From contig JAZBRS010000075.1 in the NCBI GenBank assembly GCA_037176725.1, positions 76,200,001 through 76,264,000 of the forward strand: a stretch of DNA of 64,000 nt, written 5' to 3'. The notes under the pieces were generated by a model that saw nothing but the letters and a program-made list of their open reading frames with translations, was not told the origin of the DNA and did no database searches. This DNA is from Posidonia oceanica (taxonomy: Eukaryota > Streptophyta > Magnoliopsida > Alismatales > Posidoniaceae). A program made the position numbers and the translations under genes. Of the stretch, positions 12,176 through 22,530 are shown piece after piece (the stretch's first letter is position 1; every line of letters starts with the position of its first letter).

Positions 12176-12700
12176 AAACTTGCCGAGGGGATTGCCTAAG
12201 GGGGTCGGAAACAAAAACATGACATGCCTAGGAGATGGCCCAAGGGAGTCGAAAATATAAACATGACGTGTCTAGGGGATGGCCCAAGGGAGTCGAAAAT
12301 AAAAACATGACGTGCCTAGGGGATGGCCCAAGGAAGTCGAAAATAACAACATGACGTGCCTAGGGGATGGCCCAAGGGAGTCGAAAATAAAAACATGACA
12401 TGCCTAGGGGATGGCCCACCCAAGGGAGTCGAAAATAAAAACATGACGTACCTAGGGGATGGCCCAAGGGAGTCGAAAATAACAACATGACGTGCCTAGG
12501 GGATGGCCCAAGGGAGTCAAAAATAAAGCATGACATGCCTAGGGGATGGCCCAAGGGAGTCGAAAATAACAACATGACGTGACTAGGGGATGGCCCAAGC
12601 GAGTCGAAAATAAAGCATGACATGCCTAGGGGATGGCCCAAGGGAGTCGAAAATAACAACATGATGTGCCTAGGGGATGGCCCAAGGGAGTCAAAAAGGA
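12176..12700 (+). repeat. Tandem array, GGGGATGGCCCAAGGGAGTCG units
   Basis: About ten units of 50-60 bases with CATGACGTGCCTAGGGGATG and GAGTCGAAAATAA. Neighbouring units are nearly identical, so this array expanded recently. A short remnant of the same array in reverse complement is at 62225-62330. Confidence 0.85.
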
Positions 12701-12781
12701 TACTTTTTGGCTTTTCTTGCTTTGTTGACCCAGTTGTGCTCCGGGGTTCTTGCTGTTCTGCTCTCAATTCTGCTTTGACTC

Positions 12782-12865
12782 GTTGGACGCTTGATTGTTA
12801 GCGTTCAACGTTGGACGGCTGAAGAACCGCGGCTATCGTTGGATGGCGTTGCGGCCGCGTATAAC
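12782..12865. repeat. Palindromic module upstream of gene A, three units
   Basis: Exactly three abutting 28-base units with 10-base spacers (TTGATTGTTA, CTGAAGAACC, CGTTGCGGCC). Half-sites drift (GCGTTCAAC, GCGGCTATC, GCGTATAAC). About 100 bases downstream is a CTATATC box and then the ATG of gene A. Confidence 0.85.
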
Positions 12866-13061
12866 GTCGCGAGACAGGCTGCTGTCTTTCTTGTTCGGGC
12901 ACCACCGTTTTGGCAGTAAATCTCCAATTTTCCTTGCGTTTCCATTCCGATGAAGGCTCCACGGCCTATATCAGACCTCCTCTTGGCTTGAATCTTGTAG
13001 TTCAAACATTTATCTTCCTTCCCTTATTGATTTTTGCTTGCTAGGGCTTGTGCTTCTTCTC

Positions 13062-14413
13062 ATGGATTTGAGTGATATCCCACGTCATGCTTTCCAAGTG
13101 GCCGTCTTCTCCTCTCCTTCTGACGTGGTGCAACTCCGGCTGGAGGCTATACCCAACCATTTGGCGAACCTGTTGGTGCATGAGAAGGTACTCCCTGTTT
13201 TCATCATTTCCCCATACTCCCATTCTCGTACTTATGCTGATTTTTCCTTACTTTATAGCCCCTATCTTCTGCCAACAACAACCATGACTCGAAAGCCTAT
13301 CAGTTGGACTGGGTTCAACAATTCCGCTCTTGGCTTTTGAAGAAGTATCGGGAGCGCTTGGAGGAGGCTGGTATCTGTCATGCCCTTCACCAGCTGCGGC
13401 AGCCTGTTGATTGGAAGGTGCTCTTCGGCATCTGTGGGCTATGGAATCCTTTGACTCACACATTCTTTTCTTCTTCAGGGGAATTGACCATTCTTTTGGA
13501 GGAGGTGAGCACCCTCAAAGGTACTCGACATGCCGACCCATCCATTTATTGCAGGGATGCCTACCTTTTGCCAATCGGGGTGGTAGGTTCTTTTTCTCTC
13601 TTAAAGTGCATCTTTGGCTCTGTTGTTGTGCCAGAGGTACTGGTGCTGGATGGCTGTATCAAACTCTCCTCCTTGTGAAAATTTTTCTGGAAACAGCACG
13701 ACAGCATCCGCTCTGAGGCTTCTTGCTTGGAATGCGTCTTTATTCTGATCAAGGGGCTGGTGCTCTTCCCAAATGAAGCTCTGACTATTAGTGCCTATCA
13801 TGTTGAGCTCATTTGCATCTGCGTGCGCAACCTAGAGAAATGTTTGAATCAGTCTGTTTTGGCTTTTACCATCCGGGGCTTATCCAGTGCCTACCTCGGG
13901 GGGCCATTCTTTGGCTCGCCGTTCCTAGTTCTGCGCTGGCTGGAGGAGCATTTTCTTCTGCCTGCTCTTGATGCTAGCATTCCCTTGGAGGAGCTCATTC
14001 ATCGTTTATGCGCTTGCGAGGTAAAGTCCCAGATGGACTCCTTCAGTCCCCCCTCGTCTTTCAGGATAGTGTCTGACTCGGAGTATTTCCTGACGCTGAT
14101 TGGGGCGACCGAGTTTGTGAGGTACAACCCTCAGCGATGCTTCTCAATGCTGGGTACTCCTCGGGCTATACCTCACTTGCCGTGCTTCTCTGATATGATT
14201 CTCTTGAGCTTGAGGGACACCCCTGGGGACATCATCCAGGTCTTCTATCAAGCTAGTACTTGGGACGGGAAGGGGCGAAACCGAGTCCTTTCTGCATGGG
14301 AGAACTCGAACACGGACTATGAAGCCATTTCTCTTGCAACTTATGACGCTTGGTACGAGGGCGTGCGTCCTAAATTGTTCATTGAATTTCCTTTAAAAAG
14401 ACAGAAAATGTAG
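13062..14413 (+). pseudogene. Gene A: DUF7745/PMD-like protein gene, one intron, one premature stop
   Basis: Exon 1 runs from the ATG at 13062 to 13187. A 71-base GT-AG intron follows (13188-13258). Exon 2 (13259-14413) stays in frame and ends in KRQKM and a TAG. The predicted protein is about 425 residues, close to the 422-codon ORF of element II. Recognisable parts are the entry motif GLWNPLTHTFFSSSGELTI, whose layout (FW.P..H.F.FG...TPTLEE) is typical of plant DUF7745/PMD-superfamily proteins, and a later block GGPFFGSPFLVLRWLEEHF that matches gene B. Its function is unknown. One TGA at 13676-13678 interrupts the frame; after it the same frame continues for 245 codons. The family name is assigned by motif resemblance only. 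Confidence 0.7.
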
Positions 14414-14802
14414 TTAGAAATGTATCATTTATCATCAATAAAATTTATTTCGTCTCTTTGGTCTCTTTTGAATGAATTTGTATGAGTTGAATGAGAGTAT
14501 CAAAATTCAGAACACTTCCCTGAACTTAAAGCATTGTACGCTAAAAATGGAGCGTCCAACGTTATACACTGGGAAACCAGCAGCTAACGTTTTAATTCGC
14601 AAAACATTGAACGCGTCATAGGGCGTGTATAACATTCTTTCTTCCCGAGGTGTTGGATGCTGAGATTCACGCGTACAACGTTGAAAGGTATAAAGCCTTC
14701 GTCCTACGCCGTGGGTGGCCATCTGCTCCTCCTTTCTTCTTCTTCTCCAGCGCCAGCGATCATTCCGACGGCTTTCCTCCTCATTCCGGCAAGCCTACCT
14801 TG
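14414..14802 (+). promoter_or_regulatory. Gene A to A' spacer: palindromic modules (14533-14679) and TATA box (14689-14695)
   Basis: Modules with 10-base spacers span 14533-14679 (for example TGAGATTCAC between GTTGGATGC and GCGTACAAC). Ten bases later comes TATAAAG at 14689-14695, then about 110 bases to the ATG of gene A'. This looks like a compact promoter for A'. Confidence 0.6.
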
Positions 14803-17800
14803 ATGGAGAAGCGAATCTCCCATTTCTACACCCGGGCAGCTAAGAGGGCTCGGACAAGCCCTTCCCCCTTCGACGAGGTTGCGTTGGAGGTGGCGGCTAC
14901 GGGTCCTACAGAGCGGGAAACGGCGGCGAGGGCTGGAGGAGGCGCCAGCGAGGTCGTGGCAGGCGGGGGCACGCCAGTGGAGGCAGGTTCTGCGGCTGTA
15001 GGGACTATGGCCAAGGTGGTTGACCCTAGAATGGCCGCTGGGGTGGCCGTGGAGGCCGACCGGACTGTGGCGGAGGCTAGTGGTGTCGTGGCGGGGCTTG
15101 GGGCGACGACCGGTGGCGATGCCAAGGCTACGGGAGCGAAGACAGGGGCTGTCGGTGGTGGTATCACGGAGGCCGAGGTGGCAATTGGTGGCGACACCGT
15201 GGAAGCGGAGGCGACAGCCAGTGAGGCTACCGTGGGGGGGGACTCTGGTTCCAGGGAGGCCGTAGAGACGACGGTGGAGGCGGTCTCCAGTTCCAGCAGC
15301 TCTTTTAGCTATGAGGATTCAGAGGAGACGGTCTCAGAGACGAGGCCTGAGGTCGGCCTAGACGAGGCGGGGCCCTCGAAGGTGCCAGAGGCGAGGCCAG
15401 TCGACCCCTTCCTTGCATAGTTTGGCGAGGACGACGGCTGGTGGCAGAACAAGGTCGACTTCGTCCGACGGGAGGCAGAGGGCGATGCGAGGGATCCCCC
15501 GGACTACTGGCGGGAGCAGATCCCCCAGAACGAGGTGCAGGCATCAGGACCGCGTAGGGATATGCTTGCTTGTAGTTCAACTATTTTGTTCAATTATTTC
15601 ATCCTAACTGATAGTTCTCTTGCTTGCTTGTAGAGTCGAGCACCGGCCGTGACCCGCTGCTACTGGGTCAGGTCCGCCGGTCCTATGTTTTGTTGGCTTC
15701 TTTCCAGCAGGTGCGTCTGGATCGGATGGGATTTGGGCATTTCCTGTCCATCCCGGACTTTCCCCTCCATCCGATGTTTTTGGAGGCGGTTGTAGAGTGG
15801 TGGAGCTTCCGAACGAGCTCGATCGTCACGAGGGCGAGCGAGTTTGTCCTCTCCCTTGAGGACATGGCGCGGCTGACTGGTCTCCGGGTCACAAGCAGAC
15901 CAGTGACAGGGCAGGTGTGCCCGGGCTACTCGGCCTTGGCGCAGGAGCTTGTTGGACGTCAATTAGCCATGAGTGGGGAGCAGCTCGTGGTGATCACTTC
16001 CGCGGTTCGCCAGGTGAGTGAGCTGGTGGAGACTGTAGCCGGACCGGGTGTGGAGGCCGACCAGCAGCTGCGGGCCTTCCTCCTAGTGCTGTTCGGGGAG
16101 GTGCTTTTTTCGCACTCCTCCTCGAAGCTCTCGGTGTGGTTCCTTCCTCTTCTGGCGGACTTGGAGCGTGTGGGAGAGTACGCCTGGGGTGCGGCCAGCT
16201 TGGCACACCTGTACTCCACCCTATTCCGCATCACTGACGGTAGTTCTCGCCAGCTGGGTGGGAACCTGCCCTTCCTTCAGGTTAATCTGCATATTTAAGC
16301 TTGCATTGGATATTATATTCTTGCTAATAGCTTCCTTGTTTTGCGTGCAGATGTAGACGTGGGACCACTTCGCCTTTCTGCGACCTGCCCCTCCTCCGGT
16401 TCCTCCTACCGGTGTCCCCTTTCCTCGGGGACTGTTTTGGGCCGCTGCTGAGCAAGCCCTCGAGCCTGCAGATGACAACCGCTATGTCGGTCGTCTACTT
16501 TTCAAGCTCCTTGTCCCAGCTCAGGTAACTTGCTTCTTTTAATTTCAGCTTCTGTTTATTTGTTTATGCTGCTTTCTGACATGTATTGCTCCTTTCAGGT
16601 GGTTTGGCATCCATATGCTGAGGGAGAGCATGCGGACGTCCCCGAGATTGCCCGTGATCACACCATTTTCGACCGGGACGTATGATCCACTGCTGGAATC
16701 ACTGTCACTTCCAGTAGATTGGCAGGGCGCTACGACAGCTAGGGCACTAGCAGGCTCAGCCTCTACCTCCTCCTCACTGAGTTTGGCGAGAGACACATGG
16801 CAGGGGCAGTCGTGCTCACCATTGGGTGGACGTCTACGGTCCACAGCTCCTGGACTGGGCCCGTCGTGGTTCCCTTGCTCCGACGGATGCTACAGAGGAG
16901 GACGAGGCGGTGTGGGCCGAGTGGATAGATTGGGAGTTTTCTTCTCTGATGATCTTCCACCGGTCCCACTTCCTTGGGTGTGGGAACCTTCCTTTGGGGG
17001 ACACAAATCCTGGGGAGGCGGTGGTGTCCCGTGCGGCCCTACTGGAGGAGGTTCATTCTTCCCGAGCCCAGCTGGAGATAGCGGTGAGCTTCTGAATTTC
17101 ATTTTGTAGACTATTAATTCAATTTGGCTAACTTGCCTTCTTTCTTTTGCAACTCAAGGCAGCCGATGAGTGAGCTTAGTAGAAGCGCCACTTGACCCAG
17201 CAGCTCTCTGTTCTGATCGGGGAGATTGATCGTCTGCATGCCTCTGCCTCTCAGGTATCTTTATATGTGGCTTTTATAGTCTGGTTATGAATTGTAATTG
17301 ACTTGAATCTTTCTTTTCAGCCTTCGACTAGCAGTGCTCCTCCTCTAGACTGCTCAGAGGAAATCTCCCACCTCCAGAAGAAGGTAAACATGCCTTTATT
17401 TTATTTCTGCTTTTGAAATTCCCTTATCTTGACGCCATTGCTTGTAGGTTGCTTATCTAGAGGGTGAGCTGAGGGAGCGGGCTGGTGACTTCATAGCTGC
17501 CAGCTCTGTCAGGAGGTTGGAGGAGCTGGAGGGGACAGTTACTGCTAGCAGCGCTCAGATCCAGGAGCTGGAGCAGCAGGTTGCTGATAGGGACGCTGAG
17601 ATTGCCCAATCTCAGGTGGTACGATTTAATTCAGCGCTTCTTTACGTCTTCCATGTCCTTGCTTGTATCTGATATTTTGGGCTGCTTCTCTCCTCAGGGC
17701 ACGACGGGCGTTATCTCTCAGCTTGAGCTTGAGCTTGAGCTTGAGCTTGGGCACTACCGAAGGTTTGCTTTTTCAGCTGGTGCCAGGCTCGGGGTGCCTG

Positions 17801-17958
17801 TTCCTTCTGTACCAAGCCGTCGGTCGGGTAGCCACTACTCTCAGTCTGTTTCCAGGGCTCCGTCAGGCGTTTCGGTTCGGCAGTCGCCTCATCCCCTTAC
17901 TGCCCCTTCTCCGGCTCCTGCTTCAGCTCCTGAGGGTGAGGGAGAGAGTGCTTCCTAG
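14803..17958 (+). pseudogene. Gene A': eight-exon plant mobile domain gene with C-terminal coiled coil
   Basis: Exons, by GT-AG borders and reading phase, are 14803 to about 15560, 15634-16280, 16351-16524, 16599-17083, 17159-17254, 17321-17383, 17448-17615 and 17698-17958. Exon 1 is alanine/valine/glycine-rich with an acidic serine tract. Exon 2 carries the PMD hallmark FVLSLEDMARLTGLRV. Exon 3 starts the typical TWDHFAFLRP block and exon 4 has VVWHPYAEGE and DVYGPQLLDWA. Exons 5-8 encode a glutamate/leucine-rich coiled coil. Stops are TAG at 15418 and at codon 2 of exon 3, TGA and TAG in exon 4, and three in exon 5. Exon 4 also holds a frameshift. The donor of exon 1 is unclear. PMD proteins occur in plant transposons and in MAIN-type nuclear proteins. 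This copy is decayed but its gene structure is fully readable. Confidence 0.75.
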
Positions 17959-18786
17959 CTTTTATACTTTAAGGGTATGCCCCGGCGACCTTGTAGAACA
18001 ATTGTATATTTTGAAATGATATAGATTTCTGCACACTCAGTAAACTTGTCAAATACTTCTTTTAAATTACCTTTCTCAAAGCTAAAGTGAACTTAAGCAA
18101 CCAATATGGTAAAATAATGGCCCTTAATCCAAATTAACTTGAAACCAGCATATTCAAGTGAGATAGTATGTAAATGTCAGAGTTATAAGGAAAGATTTCA
18201 CCTACAAGCTTAAAAAATTGAATTTCGAAGTCGTCGATGCCTTAACGAGCCATTTACTTGATGAAACGAGCAACCAGAGATTCTGACTGGCCCGGATGTC
18301 CAAAAAATATGAAACCAACGCTCACACGTGTATTTCAACTTAGTCAAACCTCTGGGATGGGCAAAACAGGCGCATGCAACTCAATCACGGATTAGGGGAT
18401 GAAGCAGCCAAGTTCAGCAACTTAAGTCACTACTAAAACGTTATACGCCTCATCCACTGCGGCCAACGTTATCCGCTTCCATCGCTACGTCCAACGTCTA
18501 CAGCTGATCTAAACGTTATACACGTCAAATGGCGCGGCTAACGTTGGACGTGCCTCGTATCGCGTACAACAAAGCGAGCCCAGAAACTTTTCTTTCCTTT
18601 CCTGTTCTTGGCTAATCTTTCGGAATGCTTGCGAAATTTTCTCAATGCTCACGTGAAGGATTTCCGATGACCCTCCTGTGCTTATAAAAGCTTGGCCACT
18701 CCTTTGATTTTCATGCATACTTGCCCCTTTTCTCTCTACTGATTTCTTCCTGATTTGTGCTTCTTCCTTCCCTCTCTTTTTCTTTC
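17959..18786 (+). promoter_or_regulatory. Spacer and promoter of gene B: modules (18440-18570) and TATA box (18683-18690)
   Basis: The part at 17959-18430 is AT-rich without recognised features. Module units lie at 18440-18570 with strictly 10-base spacers; the half-sites pair as GTTATACGC/GCGGCCAAC and GTTGGACGT/GCGTACAAC. TATAAAAG is at 18683-18690, about 100 bases before the ATG at 18787. Confidence 0.65.
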
Positions 18787-19088
18787 ATGGCTTCTAGCTC
18801 AGTCCCCAATGTCTTCATGCACAACAAGAAGGGGGTCGTAAAACCTTTGGAAGAGATTGAAGGGCATATGATGTCCCTTATCAAGACGGGGAAGGTATGA
18901 TCTTCTTCATTGGTCACTTCATACTCCTTTGTTCTTCATGCTTCCGAATTTCTTTACAGGAAATCCTCAATTTTACCAAAATACCTTGCTTTGACAATGA
19001 CTTCCCCTACTACTCCACTTGGGTGAAGGACTTTGTGCTTTGGGCTCGAGAGAGGAAATCTGTTTTGGCCCGTACGTGCTTTGATGGA
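18787..19088 (+). pseudogene. Gene B, 5' part: DUF7745/PMD-like gene split by element II
   Basis: Exon 1 (18787-18894, 36 codons from ATG) ends in LIKTGK. A 65-base GT-AG intron follows (18895-18959). Exon 2 begins at 18960 with EILNFTKIPCF and runs to 19088, where element II starts. The frame resumes at 46290 with LLDLLG, exactly after the second copy of the target duplication. The gene layout (short exon 1, short intron, long exon 2) is that of gene A. Confidence 0.75.
19084..19088. other. Target-site duplication of element II, left copy (ATGGA)
   Basis: ATGGA directly precedes the LTR terminal TG at 19089 and is repeated at 46285-46289. Confidence 0.95.
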
Positions 19089-19839
19089 TGTAGTAATCCC
19101 AATCGGAATCAGGCTTACTATTAGCGGCGATTGATCCGAGGAAGAGGCTCAACTCGAAAATACTTAAAATCGAGGAGAAAAAGGAAAGATAAGACAAATC
19201 AGAGTCGCCACCATGTCTATTAACGGGAGACAAGGAAAACCGAGGGAAATGCGTGAATTAACACGCAAAACCAAGCAAGAAATGCAAAGCAAAGCAATGC
19301 AAAGGAAAACAAATGCAAATGAATGCAAATGAGATGACTCTAGCCTAGGATAGGGGCAATATGGTCATTGCGGGCCAGAAGACAGGGCAAGGACTCCTGT
19401 TACGCGCGGGGAAGGTGTTAGGCACCCCCGACACGCCCGAGAATCGGTCTTTCTAGGCTTACGCTCGCATACGCAGGGAAAATGCAGATTTGAATGCCTA
19501 TGTGCCTAAATGAATGCTCAAGGTGTGCTCTAAGTGGAGAGATGCAAAGCGAGGAAGTAAACGTGCTGTCTAAGTGCTCAGCTACGCTGTCTGTGTTCCG
19601 AACCGGGCGAAACCCAGCTCGTGAGAACTCCAAGCAGTAAGCATCACAGCCCTATAGGCAAATGCAAGCGAAAAAGCAAAACAACGGCAAAACCATGCAA
19701 TGCGATCGGCACGCAAGAGAAGACGGCGTAAAACACGCAAAACGAGGCAAGAAACAAGAACGACACGCAAAACGGAGCAAAAAGACAAGATCGGCACTTA
19801 AAACGAGCAAGAAAGCAAGGCGGCACGCGAATCGGTGCA

Positions 19840-20210
19840 AAAGACAAGAGCGGGCACGCGAAACGGTGCCAAAGACAAAGCGGACACGCAAAACGGTGCC
19901 AAAAGCGAAGCGGGCACGCAAAACGGTGCCAAAGACAAGGCGGGCACGCAAAATGGTGCCAAAAGCAGAGCGGGCACGCAAGACGGTGCCAGAAACAAAG
20001 CGGGCACGCAAAACGGTGCCAAAAGCAGAGCGGGCACGCAAAACGGTGCCAAAAAGCCAAGCGGGCACGCAAGATGGTGCCAAAAGCAGAGCGGGCACGC
20101 AAAACGGTGCCAAAAAGCCAAGCGGGCACGCAAGACGGTGCCAAAGACAAGACGGGCACGCGAAACGGTGCCAAAAGCGAAGCGGGCACGCAAAACGGTG
20201 CCAAAAGCAG
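19840..20210. repeat. 27-base tandem array in left LTR of element II
   Basis: About 13-14 units of GCGGGCACGCAAAACGGTGCC followed by a short AAAGACAAA or AAAAGCAGA variant. All frames stay open through it, which gives spurious ORFs of about 200 codons. Confidence 0.9.
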
Positions 20211-21959
20211 CGAAACAAAACCTCGGAAAAGCTATGCGAATGCAAATGCAGGGAAAAAGATCAGAAGAGGCTAAAGGAGAGGTAAAACAGCGTGTGTGTG
20301 AGAACAGACGCTGTTCGGGGCCACACAGAGTAGGTGTGAAGACCTACAAAGGGGAGAGTGAGCAAACGGAGGGATTACCACTCCTTTGTGACCGTTTCCC
20401 ACTAAACTGTTCCACGATCTGTCTCGCACGCTGCCCAAAGCTCGCGATGCGATCGGATCGTGGAAAAGGGGGAAGAAAGTCGCATTAAGTGATGAATCCA
20501 AGGAAAACACAACACAAAACACCCAAGAGTACGCGAAACGGGGATCTGAGTTGATAGACAAGAAGAGGAGGTCCTGTTCTACATGCTCAAAGAGACAGAA
20601 AGCGAAAGCAAAGCAAACTATGCAAATGGCATGCGAATGAATGCAATGCAGGGGTTCAGGAGGACATACCTGGAAATCCTGGGGCCTGATCTGAAATCTG
20701 CTTAGTCCATGCTGAAGAGCGCTTCGCTGCGGTCGCCTGGGCAGCTTATTTGAGAAGATCCAACGGCCGGATTAGAAGATATCGCAGCTTCAAAGCAGGA
20801 GGGCCAGAACAGGAGAGAAAAGCAGATCTAAGTGTTCAGGAGGTCCTAGGGGTGTGCAAAAAGGTCCTCCCAGGTGAAAGGGAGCTGAGGGCACTTAGGT
20901 GTGTGCAAGGAATGCAAGAATGCAAGAGTGCATGAGTGCAATGCATGCAAAATGCAAGAAAAGACCTAAGAATGATTTTTCAGAAAATTGGGGACTTAAA
21001 TGCAATTTTTGAAAGAATGTGGGTCTAAATGCAAAGATTTTGAAAAGGATTGGGGCTTACAGGCAGGGGCTTTGAAAACAGGAGGGGTTGCATGCGATTT
21101 TGCAAAAGACTGGGCTTAGAATGCAATTTTGAAAAGGGGACATGCATCAAAAGAAGTTTTGAAAGCAAAGGACAAACAAAAAACAATTTTGAAAAACTCT
21201 GGGGTCTAAAATGCAATTTTCCTAGAAAACAAGGTTCTGGGGAGTCTGGGAATGCAAGTGGAGGGTCTACATGCAATTTTGTAAGGATAGGAGCTAAGAT
21301 GCAACTTTAGGGGCAAAACAGTCTTTTTACATGACTTTAAAAGGATGCAAGGACCTATATGTCATTTTTAAATCATGCAAGGGTCAAGTATGCAATTTTA
21401 GATGCAAAATGTGCTCTGAAATCAAGGTCTATGGACTGATGTGCAATTTTTGAAAAAAACAGGGTTGAAAATGCAATGCAATATGCAAAAATGCATGCAA
21501 AATGGCTACTGTGCATTTAAATGGACCTAGATGCAAAAATGAAAAACCAGAGGGGCTGATGTGCAATGCAGCATGCAAAATACGAAAATAAACCCTAAGT
21601 TCTACAATGCATTGGACTAAGATGCAAAAACAGAAGCTAAGAAGGACCCAGAATGCAATACAATAAGGCAAACTTACAGCATTTAAATTAAATAATCTAC
21701 TGCAGGATTCAGATGCAAAAATTAAAAGTAGAAGGGCTAAAACATAATTTTCTACAACTGGACAGCACAGTAAATGGATTATCATGCAAATACTAAAAAC
21801 CAGAAACATTTAGAGCAATTTAATAAGATTTTAACTTCAATATAACATAAAACTTAACTCATCAGGACCTACATGCAATATTAGAAACTTAATATGACAT
21901 GAATGCAATGTGGAGAAAATTAACTAAAGTTGCTGAAAATAAAAAAAAAGAAGAACAGA

Positions 21960-22530
21960 GGACTTACAGTGGGGAGACGGCCGGAGGTCTGCCGGCGACG
22001 CTCTGGACCGGCGGAGAGGAGGTGACGCGAGGCGGCGGAGCGTGGGGAGCGAGCGGCGTGACGCGGCGGAGGCGGGGGAGACTTGCAGCGGCGTCGGCAG
22101 CGGCGGAGACGCGCGGGACGGCTGCTACGGGGGTGGCTGGCGCCGGAGAAGAAGGGGACTTCGGCGAGGGATTGCGGGCGGCACAGGCGACGAAAAGCCT
22201 CGGGGAAAGACCGAGGAGCAAGAGGGAGACGAGAGGAATCCAAGGGAGGGTTGCTTCAGCCCTTGCGCACGCCGGAAGAGTCCACCCACCTAGGTGACTT
22301 TCGACTGGCCGGAGGAAGGTGGAGACGGCGGAGGACGGCGGCTGCTGGTGCGGGGGAGGCTTGGGTGCGTCGCTGGAGGTCCAAGGAAGACGACGGGCCA
22401 ATCGGGAGCGCGTTCTACAGCCCGAGGCGAGATCTGGTTCAGCAGAGCTCCACCGGTGGAGGCCGAGGTGGACGCGGCGTTGTGCGGCGTTCCAGGCCGA
22501 GCCAAGGGTACGGGGGGCTAGGTGGTTGCT
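21960..22530 (-). other. GC-rich block in left LTR of element II
   Basis: A sharply GC-rich island in an AT-rich LTR. On the minus strand an open frame of about 145 codons (22401-21964, PPP- and SPP-rich) is followed at once by a possible donor, CTGTAAGTC. It may be a transcribed leader exon near the LTR promoter. A similar but shorter GC-rich block in LTR I (9690-9980) ends near an AAAG|GTTGG donor-like site. No protein function can be claimed. Confidence 0.35.

Larger units (their letters stand above)
10577..12760 (+). repeat. Left arm of a long inverted repeat made of tandem arrays
   Basis: This arm is matched in reverse complement by about 62190-63962. The order of parts is the same in both: a CACTAGACTTGGACG block, an array of GCCACGGGGATTGCCC units, a unique block with GCCGGCTTTAATTTGTATAC, three similar blocks holding CATTCTCGACAGAGACCGTC, an array of CCGGTTATGCTCCGGGGATC units, then GGATGGCCCAAGGGAGTCG-type units, then palindromic modules. 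No coding region is supported. Confidence 0.85.

Noticed and set aside
11440..12260. Plus-strand ORFs of 60-102 codons rich in SGCAPG/VMLRGS
   Set aside because: They are translations of the CCGGTTATGCTCCGGGG tandem array.
19644..20488. Several overlapping ORFs of 130-217 codons on both strands in the LTR array (again at 40850-41754)
   Set aside because: They are produced by a 27-base tandem unit, which keeps all frames open; the peptide is a repeat of the unit.
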